This document shows, piece after piece, positions 39,715 through 48,800 of a stretch of DNA of 64,000 bases. A program made the translations under genes and the position numbers. Source of the stretch: Cytobacillus sp. IB215665 (GTDB taxonomy: Bacteria; Bacillota; Bacilli; Bacillales; SM2101). The stretch covers positions 248,001 to 312,000 of the forward strand of contig NZ_JAXBME010000002.1 of assembly GCF_033963835.1 (NCBI RefSeq). The letters run 5' to 3'. Numbering within the stretch: position 1 is the stretch's first letter; each line of letters starts with the position of its first letter. The notes beneath the pieces are model-generated. The model saw nothing but the letters and a program-made list of their open reading frames with translations. It did no database searches and was not told the origin of the DNA.

Positions 39715-40467
39715 TTGTTACAAAAGTATGAAGGAATTGTTATTCGAACAAATGAATATGGTGAAACAAACAAAATTGTTACTCTATTTACTAGGGAAGC
39801 AGGTAAAATTGGAGTAATGGCTAGAGGAGCAAAGAAGCCTAATAGTCGTCTAGCCTCAATTACTCAATTATTTACTTATGGCCATTTCTTAATACAAAAA
39901 GGAAGTGGTCTAGGCAACCTTCAACAAGGAGAAGCAAGCTCATCATTACGAGCTATTCGTGAAGACATATTTCGTACTGCATATGCGTCATATATTGTAG
40001 AGCTGACTGATAAAAGTACGGAAGATCTAAAAGCAAACCCTTTTTTATTTGAATTACTTTATCAAACTCTCAACTATATGAATGAGGGAGAAGATTTAGA
40101 AATATTAACCTTCATTTACGAAATGAAAATTTTACAAGTATTAGGGTTACATCCGGTGTTAGATCATTGTGCCATTTGCCATAATAGTGAAGGGCAGTTT
40201 GCTTTTTCTATAAAAGAAGGTGGTTTAATCTGTCATAGGTGTTATGGAAAAGATGTTCATCATTTGAAGGTATCGCAGGCTACGGTAAGATTATTACGAC
40301 TTTTTTACTATTATGATCTAAGTAGATTAGGCAGGATTTCTGTTAAAACTGAAACTAAGCAACAATTAAATACGATCATAGCTGCATACTATGATGAATA
40401 CTCAGGGCTAGCGTTAAAATCAAAAAGATTTTTAAATCAATTAGACAACTTGAAAAATAAACTATAA
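39715..40467 (+). CDS. recO: DNA repair protein RecO
   Basis: 250 residues. It has an N-terminal OB fold ([21 protein letters not shown] in part) and a zinc site formed by CAIC and CHRC around residues 157-180. RecO helps load RecA with RecF and RecR. The start is TTG 39715 behind GGTGGTGG, and the sequence aligns with the family N-terminus from that codon. B. subtilis has glyQ-glyS next; here ccpN follows. Confidence 0.95.
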   Translation: MLQKYEGIVIRTNEYGETNKIVTLFTREAGKIGVMARGAKKPNSRLASITQLFTYGHFLIQKGSGLGNLQQGEASSSLRAIREDIFRTAYASYIVELTDKSTEDLKANPFLFELLYQTLNYMNEGEDLEILTFIYEMKILQVLGLHPVLDHCAICHNSEGQFAFSIKEGGLICHRCYGKDVHHLKVSQATVRLLRLFYYYDLSRLGRISVKTETKQQLNTIIAAYYDEYSGLALKSKRFLNQLDNLKNKL

Positions 40468-40482
40468 TGTATTTAACATCAG

Positions 40483-40514
40483 CCTATTGTATTAAAACAT
40501 ACAGTAGGTTTTTT
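40483..40514 (+). terminator. Terminator after recO
   Basis: CCTATTGTA/TACAGTAGG (one G-T pair), 8-base loop, six T residues. Confidence 0.8.
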
Positions 40515-40596
40515 CAAAGCTACCAACTTAGTATATAATATCTTGTAGTAACAAACTACATAGGAGTATATATCGCGATTGCTAAAATTAAAGGTG

Positions 40597-41235
40597 GTGA
40601 TTACAATCGAATTAAGTAAACGACAGGAGCAAATACTACGAATTGTTAAGGATAATGGACCTATCACCGGTGAACATATTGCAGACCAATTAAATTTAAC
40701 AAGAGCGACATTACGGCCTGACTTAGCTATATTAACAATGGCTGGTTACTTAGAAGCAAGACCTCGTGTTGGCTATTTTTATACAGGAAAGACTGGTTCA
40801 CAGCTGTTGAGCGATAAAATAAAGAAAATCTTAGTTAAGGATTACCAATCAATTCCTGTTGTAGTTAATGAAGGTGTGTCGGTGTATGATGCTATTTGTA
40901 CAATGTTTTTAGAAGATGTTGGTACACTGTTCGTAGTAGATGATAACACTTCACTCGTTGGTGTTTTATCAAGGAAGGATTTACTTAGAGCTAGTATCGG
41001 TAAACAAGAGTTGACAACAATTCCTGTTAATATTATTATGACAAGAATGCCGAATATAACGATGTGTAAAAGAGATGACTTAATGATAGATGTTGCTAGA
41101 ATATTAATTGAAAAGCAAATTGATGCATTACCAGTCATAAAAGAAACAGACAAAGGGTATGAAGTAATCGGTAGAATTACGAAAACAAATATGACAAAGG
41201 TACTTGTAGCAATAGAGGAAGATGAATTAATATAA
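40597..41235 (+). CDS. ccpN: Transcriptional repressor CcpN (HTH plus two CBS domains)
   Basis: About 212 residues. The N-terminal winged helix (LSKRQEQILRIVKDNGPITG, then HIADQLNLTRATLRPDLAIL) is followed by two CBS domains with VGVLSRKDLLRA and VIGRITKTNMTKV. CcpN represses gluconeogenic genes (gapB, pckA) on glucose. The start is unclear: GTG 40597 fits the family N-terminus but overlaps the AAGGTGGTGA SD; TTG 40579 and ATC 40606 are alternatives. ppsR follows in the same transcript. Confidence 0.9.
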   Translation: MITIELSKRQEQILRIVKDNGPITGEHIADQLNLTRATLRPDLAILTMAGYLEARPRVGYFYTGKTGSQLLSDKIKKILVKDYQSIPVVVNEGVSVYDAICTMFLEDVGTLFVVDDNTSLVGVLSRKDLLRASIGKQELTTIPVNIIMTRMPNITMCKRDDLMIDVARILIEKQIDALPVIKETDKGYEVIGRITKTNMTKVLVAIEEDELI

Positions 41236-41277
41236 ACAATTTGTAAGTCTATTAATATACTGAAATGGGGGAATAGG

Positions 41278-42087
41278 ATGAATAACCCACAAATATATGT
41301 AGTATCTGATTCTGTAGGAGAAACAGCAGAACTTGTTGTAAAAGCGGCTATATGCCAGTTTAGCAACACGAACATTGAAATTAAGCGAGTGCCATATGTT
41401 GAGGATACGTCTACTCTTACCGAAGTACTTTCACTAGCAAAAATGAATAATGCAATTATTGCTTATACGTTAGTTATTCCAGAAATGCGTACGTTTTTGA
41501 TTGAAGAAGCAGCGCGTGAAGGTGTTGTAATTTATGATATTATTGGTCCACTTATAGATAAAATGCAAATTGCTTATGATACGAAACCTCGCCAAGAACC
41601 AGGTATGGTTAGAAAGCTAGATGATGAGTACTTTAAGAAAGTTGAAGCTATTGAGTTTGCTGTAAAGTATGATGATGGAAGGGACCCTCGAGGCATTTTA
41701 AGAGCTGATATTGTCTTAGTTGGTGTGTCACGCACTTCCAAAACTCCATTATCACAATATTTAGCTCATAAACGTTTAAAGGTGGCAAATGTACCAATCG
41801 TACCTGAAGTTGACCCTCCTGACGAACTATTTCAAGTACCTGCTAATAAATGCTTTGGGTTAAAAATAAGCTCTGAAAAGTTAAACTATATAAGAAAAGA
41901 GCGTTTGAAGTCTCTGGGGCTGAATGATAAAGCGATTTACGCAAATATAGATAGAATAAATGAAGAGTTATGCTATTTCGATAATATTATTACCAACATT
42001 GGTTGTGATGTTATTGATGTAACGAATAAAGCGGTAGAGGAAACCGCAAATACAATTTTAAACATCTATAATAATCGTACAATTTAG
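41278..42087 (+). CDS. ppsR: PEP synthase / PPDK regulatory protein (kinase-pyrophosphorylase)
   Basis: 269 residues of the DUF299 family (YqfL), with the P-loop-like GVSRTSKTP and a C-terminal [11 protein letters not shown]. These proteins add and remove phosphate on a threonine of pyruvate phosphate dikinase or PEP synthase. In B. subtilis YqfL affects CcpN function, which fits its place right after ccpN. The SD GGGGGAATAGG precedes ATG 41278. Confidence 0.92.
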   Translation: MNNPQIYVVSDSVGETAELVVKAAICQFSNTNIEIKRVPYVEDTSTLTEVLSLAKMNNAIIAYTLVIPEMRTFLIEEAAREGVVIYDIIGPLIDKMQIAYDTKPRQEPGMVRKLDDEYFKKVEAIEFAVKYDDGRDPRGILRADIVLVGVSRTSKTPLSQYLAHKRLKVANVPIVPEVDPPDELFQVPANKCFGLKISSEKLNYIRKERLKSLGLNDKAIYANIDRINEELCYFDNIITNIGCDVIDVTNKAVEETANTILNIYNNRTI

Positions 42088-42155
42088 CGCATACACTTTT
42101 CAGTGATATGTGCTTTAGTATATTCAACCCAGGGGGTTGGTGAATTCATATATAT

Positions 42156-42334
42156 GGTCTTTTCGCAAACTTTATTGAATCGCAACATGTGGTTTTATAT
42201 GTTTGTCATCGTTGTAGAACAGAAAAGATGCCACACTTTATGTGCTAACTGTTTTTAAAGATGAAAAGGCCACTAAGTGTTATTGAATATGTGTTTAGTT
42301 TTAATATGAAAACAACAATCAAGACGAAAGTAGC
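42156..42334 (+). repeat. R1 MITE-like element
   Basis: Left end GGTCTTTTCGCAAACTTTAT; centre CATCGTTGTAGAACAGAAAA and GATGCCACAC; right end GAAAACAACAATCAAGACG. 179 bp, slightly longer than the model copy. The rest of the 512-bp gap from ppsR to the next gene is AT-rich, with one palindrome at 42522-42545. Confidence 0.65.
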
Positions 42335-42521
42335 AATAAAGTTTATTGTTATTTTTTTCATGCTTAAACTTGATTTATATTTGCTTTATTTGTATAGCCA
42401 ATCATTGAACTTTATATTATAATAAAAAATTGTGATAAAAAAGGTTTAGAGTTTGGTTATTACGAATAAACTATTTATTGTAAGTTGTCAAGGGGTAAAC
42501 TTAAAAATAATTCGACAAAGA

Positions 42522-42545
42522 AAAAGTAACAAATTTGTTACTTTT
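42522..42545. terminator. Perfect 24-bp palindrome before yqxD
   Basis: AAAAGTAACAAA/TTTGTTACTTTT: a stem with A- and T-rich ends that could stop transcription in both directions. Confidence 0.5.
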
Positions 42546-42599
42546 GTATTTATGATAAGGAGTATCTATGAAAAGAAGGAATCCTCGGAGTGATGTAGA

Positions 42600-43076
42600 A
42601 TAGAGAGATATAGTAAAAAAGTTGTAAGGATCTTTGTAGATGCTGATTCTTGTCCAGTAAAATCAGAAATTGTTGAAGTTGCAAAAAATTATGTCGCAGA
42701 AGTAACCTTTATCGCATCGTATGCACATGTCTCAGAAACTGACCTTGGAGCTAAGTGGGTCTTTGTTGATTCAGATAAAGAGGCAGTGGATTTACATATC
42801 ATGAACAAAGTATGTGCAAATGATGTTGTCGTTACACAAGATCATGGATTGGCGAGTATTCTACTTCCGAAAGGTGTAGTTGTCATATCTCCACGTGGAA
42901 AAATCTTTCATGAAAACAACATGGATTTAATGCTACAGCTTCGGTATATTTCAGCAAAAGAACGGAGAGCCGGACACCACACAAAAGGTCCAAAAGCGTT
43001 TTCATCAAATGATCGTAACTATTTTATCAAATCTTTTAAAAAAATTTTGTCGAAACTTGCAGGAATTAAATCATAA
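42600..43076 (+). CDS. yqxD: YaiI/YqxD (UPF0178) family protein, no canonical start codon
   Basis: The frame from 42600 encodes a full-length family domain (about 158 codons): RIFVDADSCPVKSEIVEVA, FIASYAHVS, KWVFVDSDKEAVDLHIMNKV, DVVVTQDHGLA and HTKGPKAFSSNDR. Between the in-frame stop at 42591 and the domain there is no ATG, GTG or TTG; the first is GTG 42786, inside the domain. A GGAGTGAT SD-like run precedes ATA 42600. Alternatively ATG 42568 (SD AAGGAG) opens an 11-codon frame that would need a one-base shift to join. Either a rare start, a recent lesion or a sequencing error. Confidence 0.75.
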   Translation: MERYSKKVVRIFVDADSCPVKSEIVEVAKNYVAEVTFIASYAHVSETDLGAKWVFVDSDKEAVDLHIMNKVCANDVVVTQDHGLASILLPKGVVVISPRGKIFHENNMDLMLQLRYISAKERRAGHHTKGPKAFSSNDRNYFIKSFKKILSKLAGIKS

Positions 43077-43111
43077 ATAGAGAATAACTTTATCACACGG
43101 AGATGTTAGTT

Positions 43112-44917
43112 ATGGGAAATCGAATTCCCGAAGAAGTTATCCAACAATTACATCACTCAACAGACATCGTTGATTTAATAAGTGAATATGTACAATTGAA
43201 GAAGCAAGGGAGAAACTATTTCGGACTTTGCCCATTCCATGGAGAAAAATCGCCTTCTTTTTCGGTCTCTCCAGAAAAGCAAATTTACCATTGTTTTGGA
43301 TGCGGAGCTGGAGGAAATGCTTTTTCTTTTTTAATGGAACTTGAAGGTCTTTCCTTTGTAGAGGCAGCAGAACGGCTTGCAGCAAAGGTAGATGTTGATG
43401 TAACCAAATACACAACTGCTCCTATTGAAGTGGCAAAATCTAATGAGAGCTCTAAAATGCTTGAAGCGCATGACTTATTGAAAAAATTCTATCATCATTT
43501 ACTTGTTAATACAAAAGAAGGTCAAGACGCCTTGGATTATTTGCTTAATCGAGGCATTACGAAAGAGATGATAGAAAAATTTGAGATTGGGTATGCCCTA
43601 GATTCTTGGGATTTCATTTCAAAGTTTCTGATGAAAAGAGGATTTTCCGCCATACTATTAGAAAAAGCAGGATTAATTGTTAAAAAGGACGCCGAAGGTT
43701 CATTTTATGACAGGTTCCGTAACCGTATTATGTTTCCGATATATGATCACCAGGGGCGTGTAGTAGCATTCTCTGGAAGGGTGCTTGGAAATGAAAAACC
43801 AAAGTATTTAAATAGTCCAGAAAGCTCTATTTTTAACAAAAGAAAACTATTGTATAACTTTCATCAATCAAGGTTGCATATAAGAAAGCAACAGCATGTT
43901 ATTCTTTTTGAAGGGTTTGGAGATGTAATAGCTGCAAATAAGTGTGGAATTGAACATTCAATTGCAACGATGGGAACATCTTTAACTGATGAGCAAGCAA
44001 GGATAATAAGAAGAAATGTTGAATCAATTACGATTTGTTATGATTCTGATAATGCAGGAATCGAAGCATCCTTTCGTGCTTCAAAGCTATTATCTGATGA
44101 AGGATGCTTTGTGAAGATTGCGCAAATGCCTGAAGGCTTTGACCCTGATGACTACATTCAAAAATATGGATCAGAAAAATTTAATACCGATGTAATAGGG
44201 GCAAGTGTTTCGTTAATGTCATTTAAAATGCAATATTTAAGAAGAGGCAAAAACCTTCAAGATGAAGGGGAGCGCATGCGTTATATAGATGAAGTACTTA
44301 AGGAAATAAGCATTGTAGATAAGGCGGTTGAACGTGACCACTATATAAGGCAGCTATCTAGTGAGTTTTCTATATCATTAGACGCATTGCAGCAACAATT
44401 AAGTCAACTTCAAAAACAGGGACATCGTAAAAAGGATAACCATACATGGAATAGTAATAAAATATCATTTAGAACTCATACTCAGACAAAACTATTACCT
44501 GCATTTCAAAATGCAGAACGTTTCCTAATTGCACATATGCTTCGTAATAAGGACATTGCTTTTAAAGTTCAACAAACAATACAAGGCGACTTTAACATTG
44601 AGGAACATAGGGCAATAATTACTTATCTGTATGCATTTTATGAGGAAGGAAATGACGCTGACGTTAGCTCGTTCATCCAACGTGTCCAAAATGGAAACCT
44701 TCAAAAAACAGTATCAGAAATTGCAATGTTGGCTATTAATGATGATGTATCAGAGCAAGAGCTTACTGATTATATAAACCATGTATTAACATATCCAAAA
44801 CTTTTGAAACTAAAGGAAAAAGAGTTAGAAAAACAAAATGCCGAACAGCAAAAAGATTTTGTGAAGGCTGCAACCATTGCGAACGAAATTATACAAATAT
44901 CAAGATCTCTTAAATAG
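43112..44917 (+). CDS. dnaG: DNA primase DnaG
   Basis: 601 residues. The CHC2 zinc ribbon uses Cys40, His43, Cys61 and Cys64 (CPFH...CFGC). The RNA polymerase core and TOPRIM fold follow, with ILFEGFGDVIAAN and CYDSDNAG. A C-terminal helicase-binding domain closes the protein. I chose ATG 43112, 9 bp after CGGAG; ATG 43103 is directly against it. It forms an operon with sigA. Confidence 0.96.
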   Translation: MGNRIPEEVIQQLHHSTDIVDLISEYVQLKKQGRNYFGLCPFHGEKSPSFSVSPEKQIYHCFGCGAGGNAFSFLMELEGLSFVEAAERLAAKVDVDVTKYTTAPIEVAKSNESSKMLEAHDLLKKFYHHLLVNTKEGQDALDYLLNRGITKEMIEKFEIGYALDSWDFISKFLMKRGFSAILLEKAGLIVKKDAEGSFYDRFRNRIMFPIYDHQGRVVAFSGRVLGNEKPKYLNSPESSIFNKRKLLYNFHQSRLHIRKQQHVILFEGFGDVIAANKCGIEHSIATMGTSLTDEQARIIRRNVESITICYDSDNAGIEASFRASKLLSDEGCFVKIAQMPEGFDPDDYIQKYGSEKFNTDVIGASVSLMSFKMQYLRRGKNLQDEGERMRYIDEVLKEISIVDKAVERDHYIRQLSSEFSISLDALQQQLSQLQKQGHRKKDNHTWNSNKISFRTHTQTKLLPAFQNAERFLIAHMLRNKDIAFKVQQTIQGDFNIEEHRAIITYLYAFYEEGNDADVSSFIQRVQNGNLQKTVSEIAMLAINDDVSEQELTDYINHVLTYPKLLKLKEKELEKQNAEQQKDFVKAATIANEIIQISRSLK

Positions 44918-44969
44918 GGACTTATTGTATAACTAGTTCCTCGTGATAAGCTTGGAAGGAGGGGGACAG

Positions 44970-46094
44970 ATGGCTGAAAAGTCAGCTCGTTCTAAAGATA
45001 TTGATACTGAATTAACACTTGACCAAATAAAAGAACAATTAACAGAGATAGGGAAGAAACGCGGGGTACTTACTTATGAAGAGATCGCCGAACGTATGTC
45101 TGGATTTGAAATTGAATCAGACCAAATGGATGAATATTATGAATTTTTAGGTGAACAAGGTGTAGAATTAATTGGTGACGGTGATGAAGATAAAGACCCC
45201 AACATCCAAGATCTAGCGAAAGAAGAAGAATTTGACCTTAATGACCTAAGTGTACCTCCAGGAGTAAAAATTAATGATCCAGTTCGGATGTATTTAAAAG
45301 AAATTGGACGTGTTGATTTGTTATCTGCTAAAGATGAAATATCTCTAGCTAAACGCATTGAACAAGGTGATGAAGAAGCAAAACGTCGTCTAGCAGAGGC
45401 AAACCTACGATTAGTTGTAAGTATTGCAAAGCGTTATGTTGGTCGTGGTATGTTGTTTCTTGACTTGATTCAAGAAGGCAACATGGGTTTGATCAAAGCG
45501 GTTGAAAAATTTGACTATGAAAAAGGATATAAATTTAGTACGTATGCAACCTGGTGGATTCGTCAAGCAATTACTCGTGCTATTGCAGATCAAGCGAGAA
45601 CAATACGTATTCCTGTTCATATGGTCGAAACGATAAATAAATTAATTCGTGTTCAAAGACAATTATTACAAGATTTAGGTCGAGAACCTACTCCAGAAGA
45701 AATTGCTGAAGATATGGACTTAACACCAGATAAAGTTAGGGAAATCCAAAAAATTGCTCAAGAGCCTGTATCTCTTGAAACACCGATTGGGGAAGAAGAT
45801 GATTCGCACCTAGGCGATTTTATCGAAGACCAAGATGCTACATCACCTTCTGAACATGCAGCGTATGAATTATTAAAAGAACAATTAGAAGATGTCTTAG
45901 ATACGTTAACTGATCGTGAAGAAAATGTACTTCGCCTACGATTTGGTTTAGATGATGGTAGAACGCGAACACTAGAAGAGGTTGGCAAAGTTTTTGGAGT
46001 AACACGTGAACGTATACGACAAATCGAAGCAAAAGCACTGCGTAAATTAAGACATCCTAGTCGTAGTAAACGACTAAAAGATTTTCTAGAATAA
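44970..46094 (+). CDS. sigA: RNA polymerase sigma factor SigA
   Basis: 374 residues, the housekeeping sigma factor. Region 1.1 is short and acidic. Region 2 includes [20 protein letters not shown] and [19 protein letters not shown]; region 3 and region 4 follow, with the [25 protein letters not shown] 44970 follows GGAGGGGG; the earlier in-frame codons overlap the SD. It is downstream of dnaG as in the macromolecular synthesis operon. Confidence 0.98.
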   Translation: MAEKSARSKDIDTELTLDQIKEQLTEIGKKRGVLTYEEIAERMSGFEIESDQMDEYYEFLGEQGVELIGDGDEDKDPNIQDLAKEEEFDLNDLSVPPGVKINDPVRMYLKEIGRVDLLSAKDEISLAKRIEQGDEEAKRRLAEANLRLVVSIAKRYVGRGMLFLDLIQEGNMGLIKAVEKFDYEKGYKFSTYATWWIRQAITRAIADQARTIRIPVHMVETINKLIRVQRQLLQDLGREPTPEEIAEDMDLTPDKVREIQKIAQEPVSLETPIGEEDDSHLGDFIEDQDATSPSEHAAYELLKEQLEDVLDTLTDREENVLRLRFGLDDGRTRTLEEVGKVFGVTRERIRQIEAKALRKLRHPSRSKRLKDFLE

Positions 46095-46121
46095 TCTTTT
46101 ATTGGATTTTTTTTCCATAAC

Positions 46122-46165
46122 AATAGTTTACTTCAACTAAAAAGTTGGAGTGAACTATTTTTTTT
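46122..46165 (+). terminator. Terminator after sigA
   Basis: A 16-bp stem with two G-T pairs (46122-46137 with 46144-46159), 6-base loop, then T residues. Confidence 0.88.
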
Positions 46166-46250
46166 ATAACATTTCTTGTAATTTATTGTACTGAATTGTT
46201 AGTTGTTTTGCAAATGGTTATAGAAATAAGTTTTTAAATATTTTAAAATG

Positions 46251-46280
46251 TTGAGAAAATTCATTAATTAACCTTATAAT
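46251..46280 (+). promoter_or_regulatory. Sigma-A promoter of the acyl-CoA dehydrogenase gene
   Basis: TTGAGA, 18 bp, TATAAT, 40 bp before the start codon. Confidence 0.7.
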
Positions 46281-46283
46281 GGA

Positions 46284-46298
46284 ATGTAAGCGTATACA
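46284..46298 (+). promoter_or_regulatory. Candidate cre (CcpA binding site)
   Basis: ATGTAAGCGTATACA matches the cre consensus WTGNAANCGNWNNCW at every position. It begins 4 bp after the -10 box, over the likely transcription start, which is a repressing position. Confidence 0.65.
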
Positions 46299-46320
46299 TT
46301 TTGTTGAGAGGAGAAAATAT

Positions 46321-47460
46321 ATGAATTTTGATTTAACAATGGAACAACAAGTTTTGAAAAAAACCATAAAGGAATTTGCTCAGGAGGAAGTTGCTCCAGG
46401 AGCAATTCAACGTGATAAAAATAAAATGTTTCCTCAAGAGATATTTAACAAATTGGCAAAGTTAGGATTAATGGGTCTTCCATTCCCAGAAGAATATGGG
46501 GGGGCAGGTGCAGATACAATTAGTTTTGCAATAGTAGTTGAGGAATTAAGTAAAGCATGTGCCTCTACAGGAATAACCTATTCTGCACATATTTCCTTAG
46601 GTGGGGCACCTATTAATTTATTTGGTTCGGATGAACAGAAGGAACTTTACTTGGCTCCTATTTGTAACGGTGAATCGTTAGGGGCATTTGGGCTAACTGA
46701 ACCAAATGCTGGATCTGATGCTGGTGGAACAATGACTGAGGCGGTAGAAGATGGTGAAGAATTTGTGATTAATGGTAATAAGTGTTTTATTACTAACGCT
46801 AGCTTTGCTAAATTCTTAGCATTAACTGCAGTTACAAGTAGAAGTGGGGATGAAAAAGAAATAAGTTCCATAATAGTTCCAACAAATAAGGAAGGCTTCT
46901 CAATCATTGATAATTATGAAAAAATGGGGTTGAACGCGTCAAATACTACAGAACTTGTATTAAGTAATGTTAGGGTTCCAAAAGAAAACATTTTAGGAAC
47001 AAGAGGGAATGGCTTAAAACAGTTTTTAATTACGCTAGATGGAGGAAGAATTGGTATTGGTGCTATGGCAGTAGGAATTGCGCAAGCAGCATTTGAAAAG
47101 GCACATGCATATGCAAATGAAAGAGTTCAGTTCGGTAAACCCATCTCAAAATTGTCGGCCATTCAATTTAAGCTTGCTGATATGGCCTTAAAGATTGAGC
47201 TTGCTAGAAATATGGTATACAAAGCCGCCTGGCTGAAAGACCATAAAAAATCATTTACGAAAGAGGCTGCTATGTGTAAACTTTATGCTTCTGAAATATG
47301 TATGGAAGTTACTAGTCAAGCTGTACAAATTCATGGTGGCTACGGGTACATGAAAGAGTATCAAGTTGAACGTTTTATGAGGGATGCTAAGCTATTAGAA
47401 ATTGGTGAAGGTACATCAGAAATTCAAAGGTTAGTCATTGCAAGACAAATTGGTTGTTAA
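46321..47460 (+). CDS. Acyl-CoA dehydrogenase
   Basis: 379 residues, FAD-dependent first step of beta-oxidation or of branched-chain acyl-CoA breakdown. Seen are AFGLTEPNAGSDAGG (FAD/substrate), VQIHGGYGYMKEYQVERFMRDA and LLEIGEGTSEIQR, where Glu363 before GTSEI sits at the usual catalytic-base position. Chain-length specificity cannot be read. ATG 46321 follows GAGAGGAG. It lies alone between sigA and cccA, where B. subtilis has no such gene, so it looks like a lineage-specific insertion. A cre overlaps its promoter. Confidence 0.92.
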   Translation: MNFDLTMEQQVLKKTIKEFAQEEVAPGAIQRDKNKMFPQEIFNKLAKLGLMGLPFPEEYGGAGADTISFAIVVEELSKACASTGITYSAHISLGGAPINLFGSDEQKELYLAPICNGESLGAFGLTEPNAGSDAGGTMTEAVEDGEEFVINGNKCFITNASFAKFLALTAVTSRSGDEKEISSIIVPTNKEGFSIIDNYEKMGLNASNTTELVLSNVRVPKENILGTRGNGLKQFLITLDGGRIGIGAMAVGIAQAAFEKAHAYANERVQFGKPISKLSAIQFKLADMALKIELARNMVYKAAWLKDHKKSFTKEAAMCKLYASEICMEVTSQAVQIHGGYGYMKEYQVERFMRDAKLLEIGEGTSEIQRLVIARQIGC

Positions 47461-47639
47461 CTCGTATAACCCCTTATGTTTTAATCAATAATATGTGTAT
47501 ATTTTCGTAATAAAATTTTAAAATGTATAAGAACTTTGAATTAGGACTTTTCCTTCTATTTATTTTAAAGTAAAATAGAAGTTGTTTGTAAAATATAATT
47601 ACTACTTGACTTCATTTTTTACATAAGGGGGTAAATGAA

Positions 47640-47993
47640 ATGAACAGAAATCCACTAGTGCCTTATGCACTAATCGCGGTTTTAGGTATTGGTCTTATGT
47701 TATTCCTTTCTTTCAAAGGTTTAGGAGACGCTGAAAGGATTGCACTAGGTGAAGAGGAACCACAAGAAGAAGTCGTACAATCTCCAGAAGAAATTTATAA
47801 TGGGAGCTGTATTGGCTGTCATGGAGGAAATTATGAAGGCGTAGCTGGTCCAGCGCTTCTAGGTGTTGGTGACAAGTTAGATTTGGATCAAATTAAAGAT
47901 ATTTTAGCAAACGGGAAAGGCACTATGCCAGGAGGGTTAGTTCCAGCTGATCAATTGGATGCAATGGCTGAATGGCTAACAACATTAAAATAG
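47640..47993 (+). CDS. cccA: Cytochrome c-550, membrane anchored
   Basis: 117 residues with one N-terminal membrane anchor (about 7-25), a charged linker rich in Glu, and a C-type heme domain. The heme motif CIGCH uses Cys57, Cys60 and His61; Met96 in GTMPGG is the likely sixth ligand. It carries electrons on the outer face of the membrane. The SD AAGGGGG precedes ATG 47640. Length matches CccA of B. subtilis. Confidence 0.94.
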   Translation: MNRNPLVPYALIAVLGIGLMLFLSFKGLGDAERIALGEEEPQEEVVQSPEEIYNGSCIGCHGGNYEGVAGPALLGVGDKLDLDQIKDILANGKGTMPGGLVPADQLDAMAEWLTTLK

Positions 47994-48014
47994 GCTAAAC
48001 CTTATACATGATAC

Positions 48015-48043
48015 AAAGTCCATACTTCGGTAATGGACTTTTT
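48015..48043 (+). terminator. Terminator after cccA
   Basis: AAAGTCCAT/ATGGACTTT with a 9-base loop, then T residues. Confidence 0.85.
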
Positions 48044-48092
48044 CATTTAGATCATTCATAATCGAATACAAAATAAAGATAGTGGTGAAAAG

Positions 48093-48800
48093 ATGAACGA
48101 ATTAAAGCTGTCGAAAAGATTAGAAGCTGTAGCAGAGTACATTCCAATGGGATCAAAGCTAGCTGATATTGGATCAGATCACGCATATTTACCTTGCTAT
48201 GCTTTTTTACAACAAAAGATAACTTTTGCAATTGCAGGAGAAATAACTCAAGGACCGTTTCAATCTGCAAAAGATCAAGTGACCTCTTGTCATTTAAATA
48301 ATGTGATAGATGTAAGAAAAGGTGATGGCTTGTCCGTAGTTGAACGAGGAGAAGTCGATTGTATAACCATTGCAGGAATGGGTGGACTGCTTATCCGTGA
48401 CATTCTAGAAACAGGTAAAGAAAAGCTCTCTGGGGTCAAGAGATTAATTCTTCAACCTAATGTGGGAGCAAAGCATGTAAGACAATGGTTTATTTTAAAT
48501 GGGTGGGAGTTAATTGCTGAAACCATTTTAGCGGAAGATGAGAAAATATATGAAATTTTAGTAGCTGAAAGAGGAGCACCATATGAGCCTTATGAAGAAG
48601 ATATTGAAAAGGGTCTACTCGTAGGTCCATTTTTATTAAAGGAGAATAATGATTCATTTAAGCGAAAATGGACAAATGAATTAAAGCATTGGCAAATGAT
48701 TTTAGCAAAATTAGATAATGCTTCTCACTCCTATGATAATTTAACGAAGAAAAAGGAACTTGAACAAAAAATTACTTTAGTAACGGAGGCTTTAACATGA
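48093..48800 (+). CDS. trmK: tRNA (adenine-22-N1)-methyltransferase TrmK
   Basis: 235 residues. The SAM-binding motif is LADIGSDHAYLP, followed by TIAGMGGLLIRDIL and LILQPNVGAKHVRQW, all typical of TrmK (YqfN). It methylates A22 of tRNA. The weak SD is GTGGTGAAAAG. It overlaps yqfO by 4 bp. Confidence 0.94.
   Translation: MNELKLSKRLEAVAEYIPMGSKLADIGSDHAYLPCYAFLQQKITFAIAGEITQGPFQSAKDQVTSCHLNNVIDVRKGDGLSVVERGEVDCITIAGMGGLLIRDILETGKEKLSGVKRLILQPNVGAKHVRQWFILNGWELIAETILAEDEKIYEILVAERGAPYEPYEEDIEKGLLVGPFLLKENNDSFKRKWTNELKHWQMILAKLDNASHSYDNLTKKKELEQKITLVTEALT

Noticed and set aside
42568-42603. Short leader peptide MKRRNPRSDVE as a true regulatory leader
   Set aside because: It has an SD, but there is no attenuator structure or codon pattern to support control; a broken N-terminus of yqxD is as likely.
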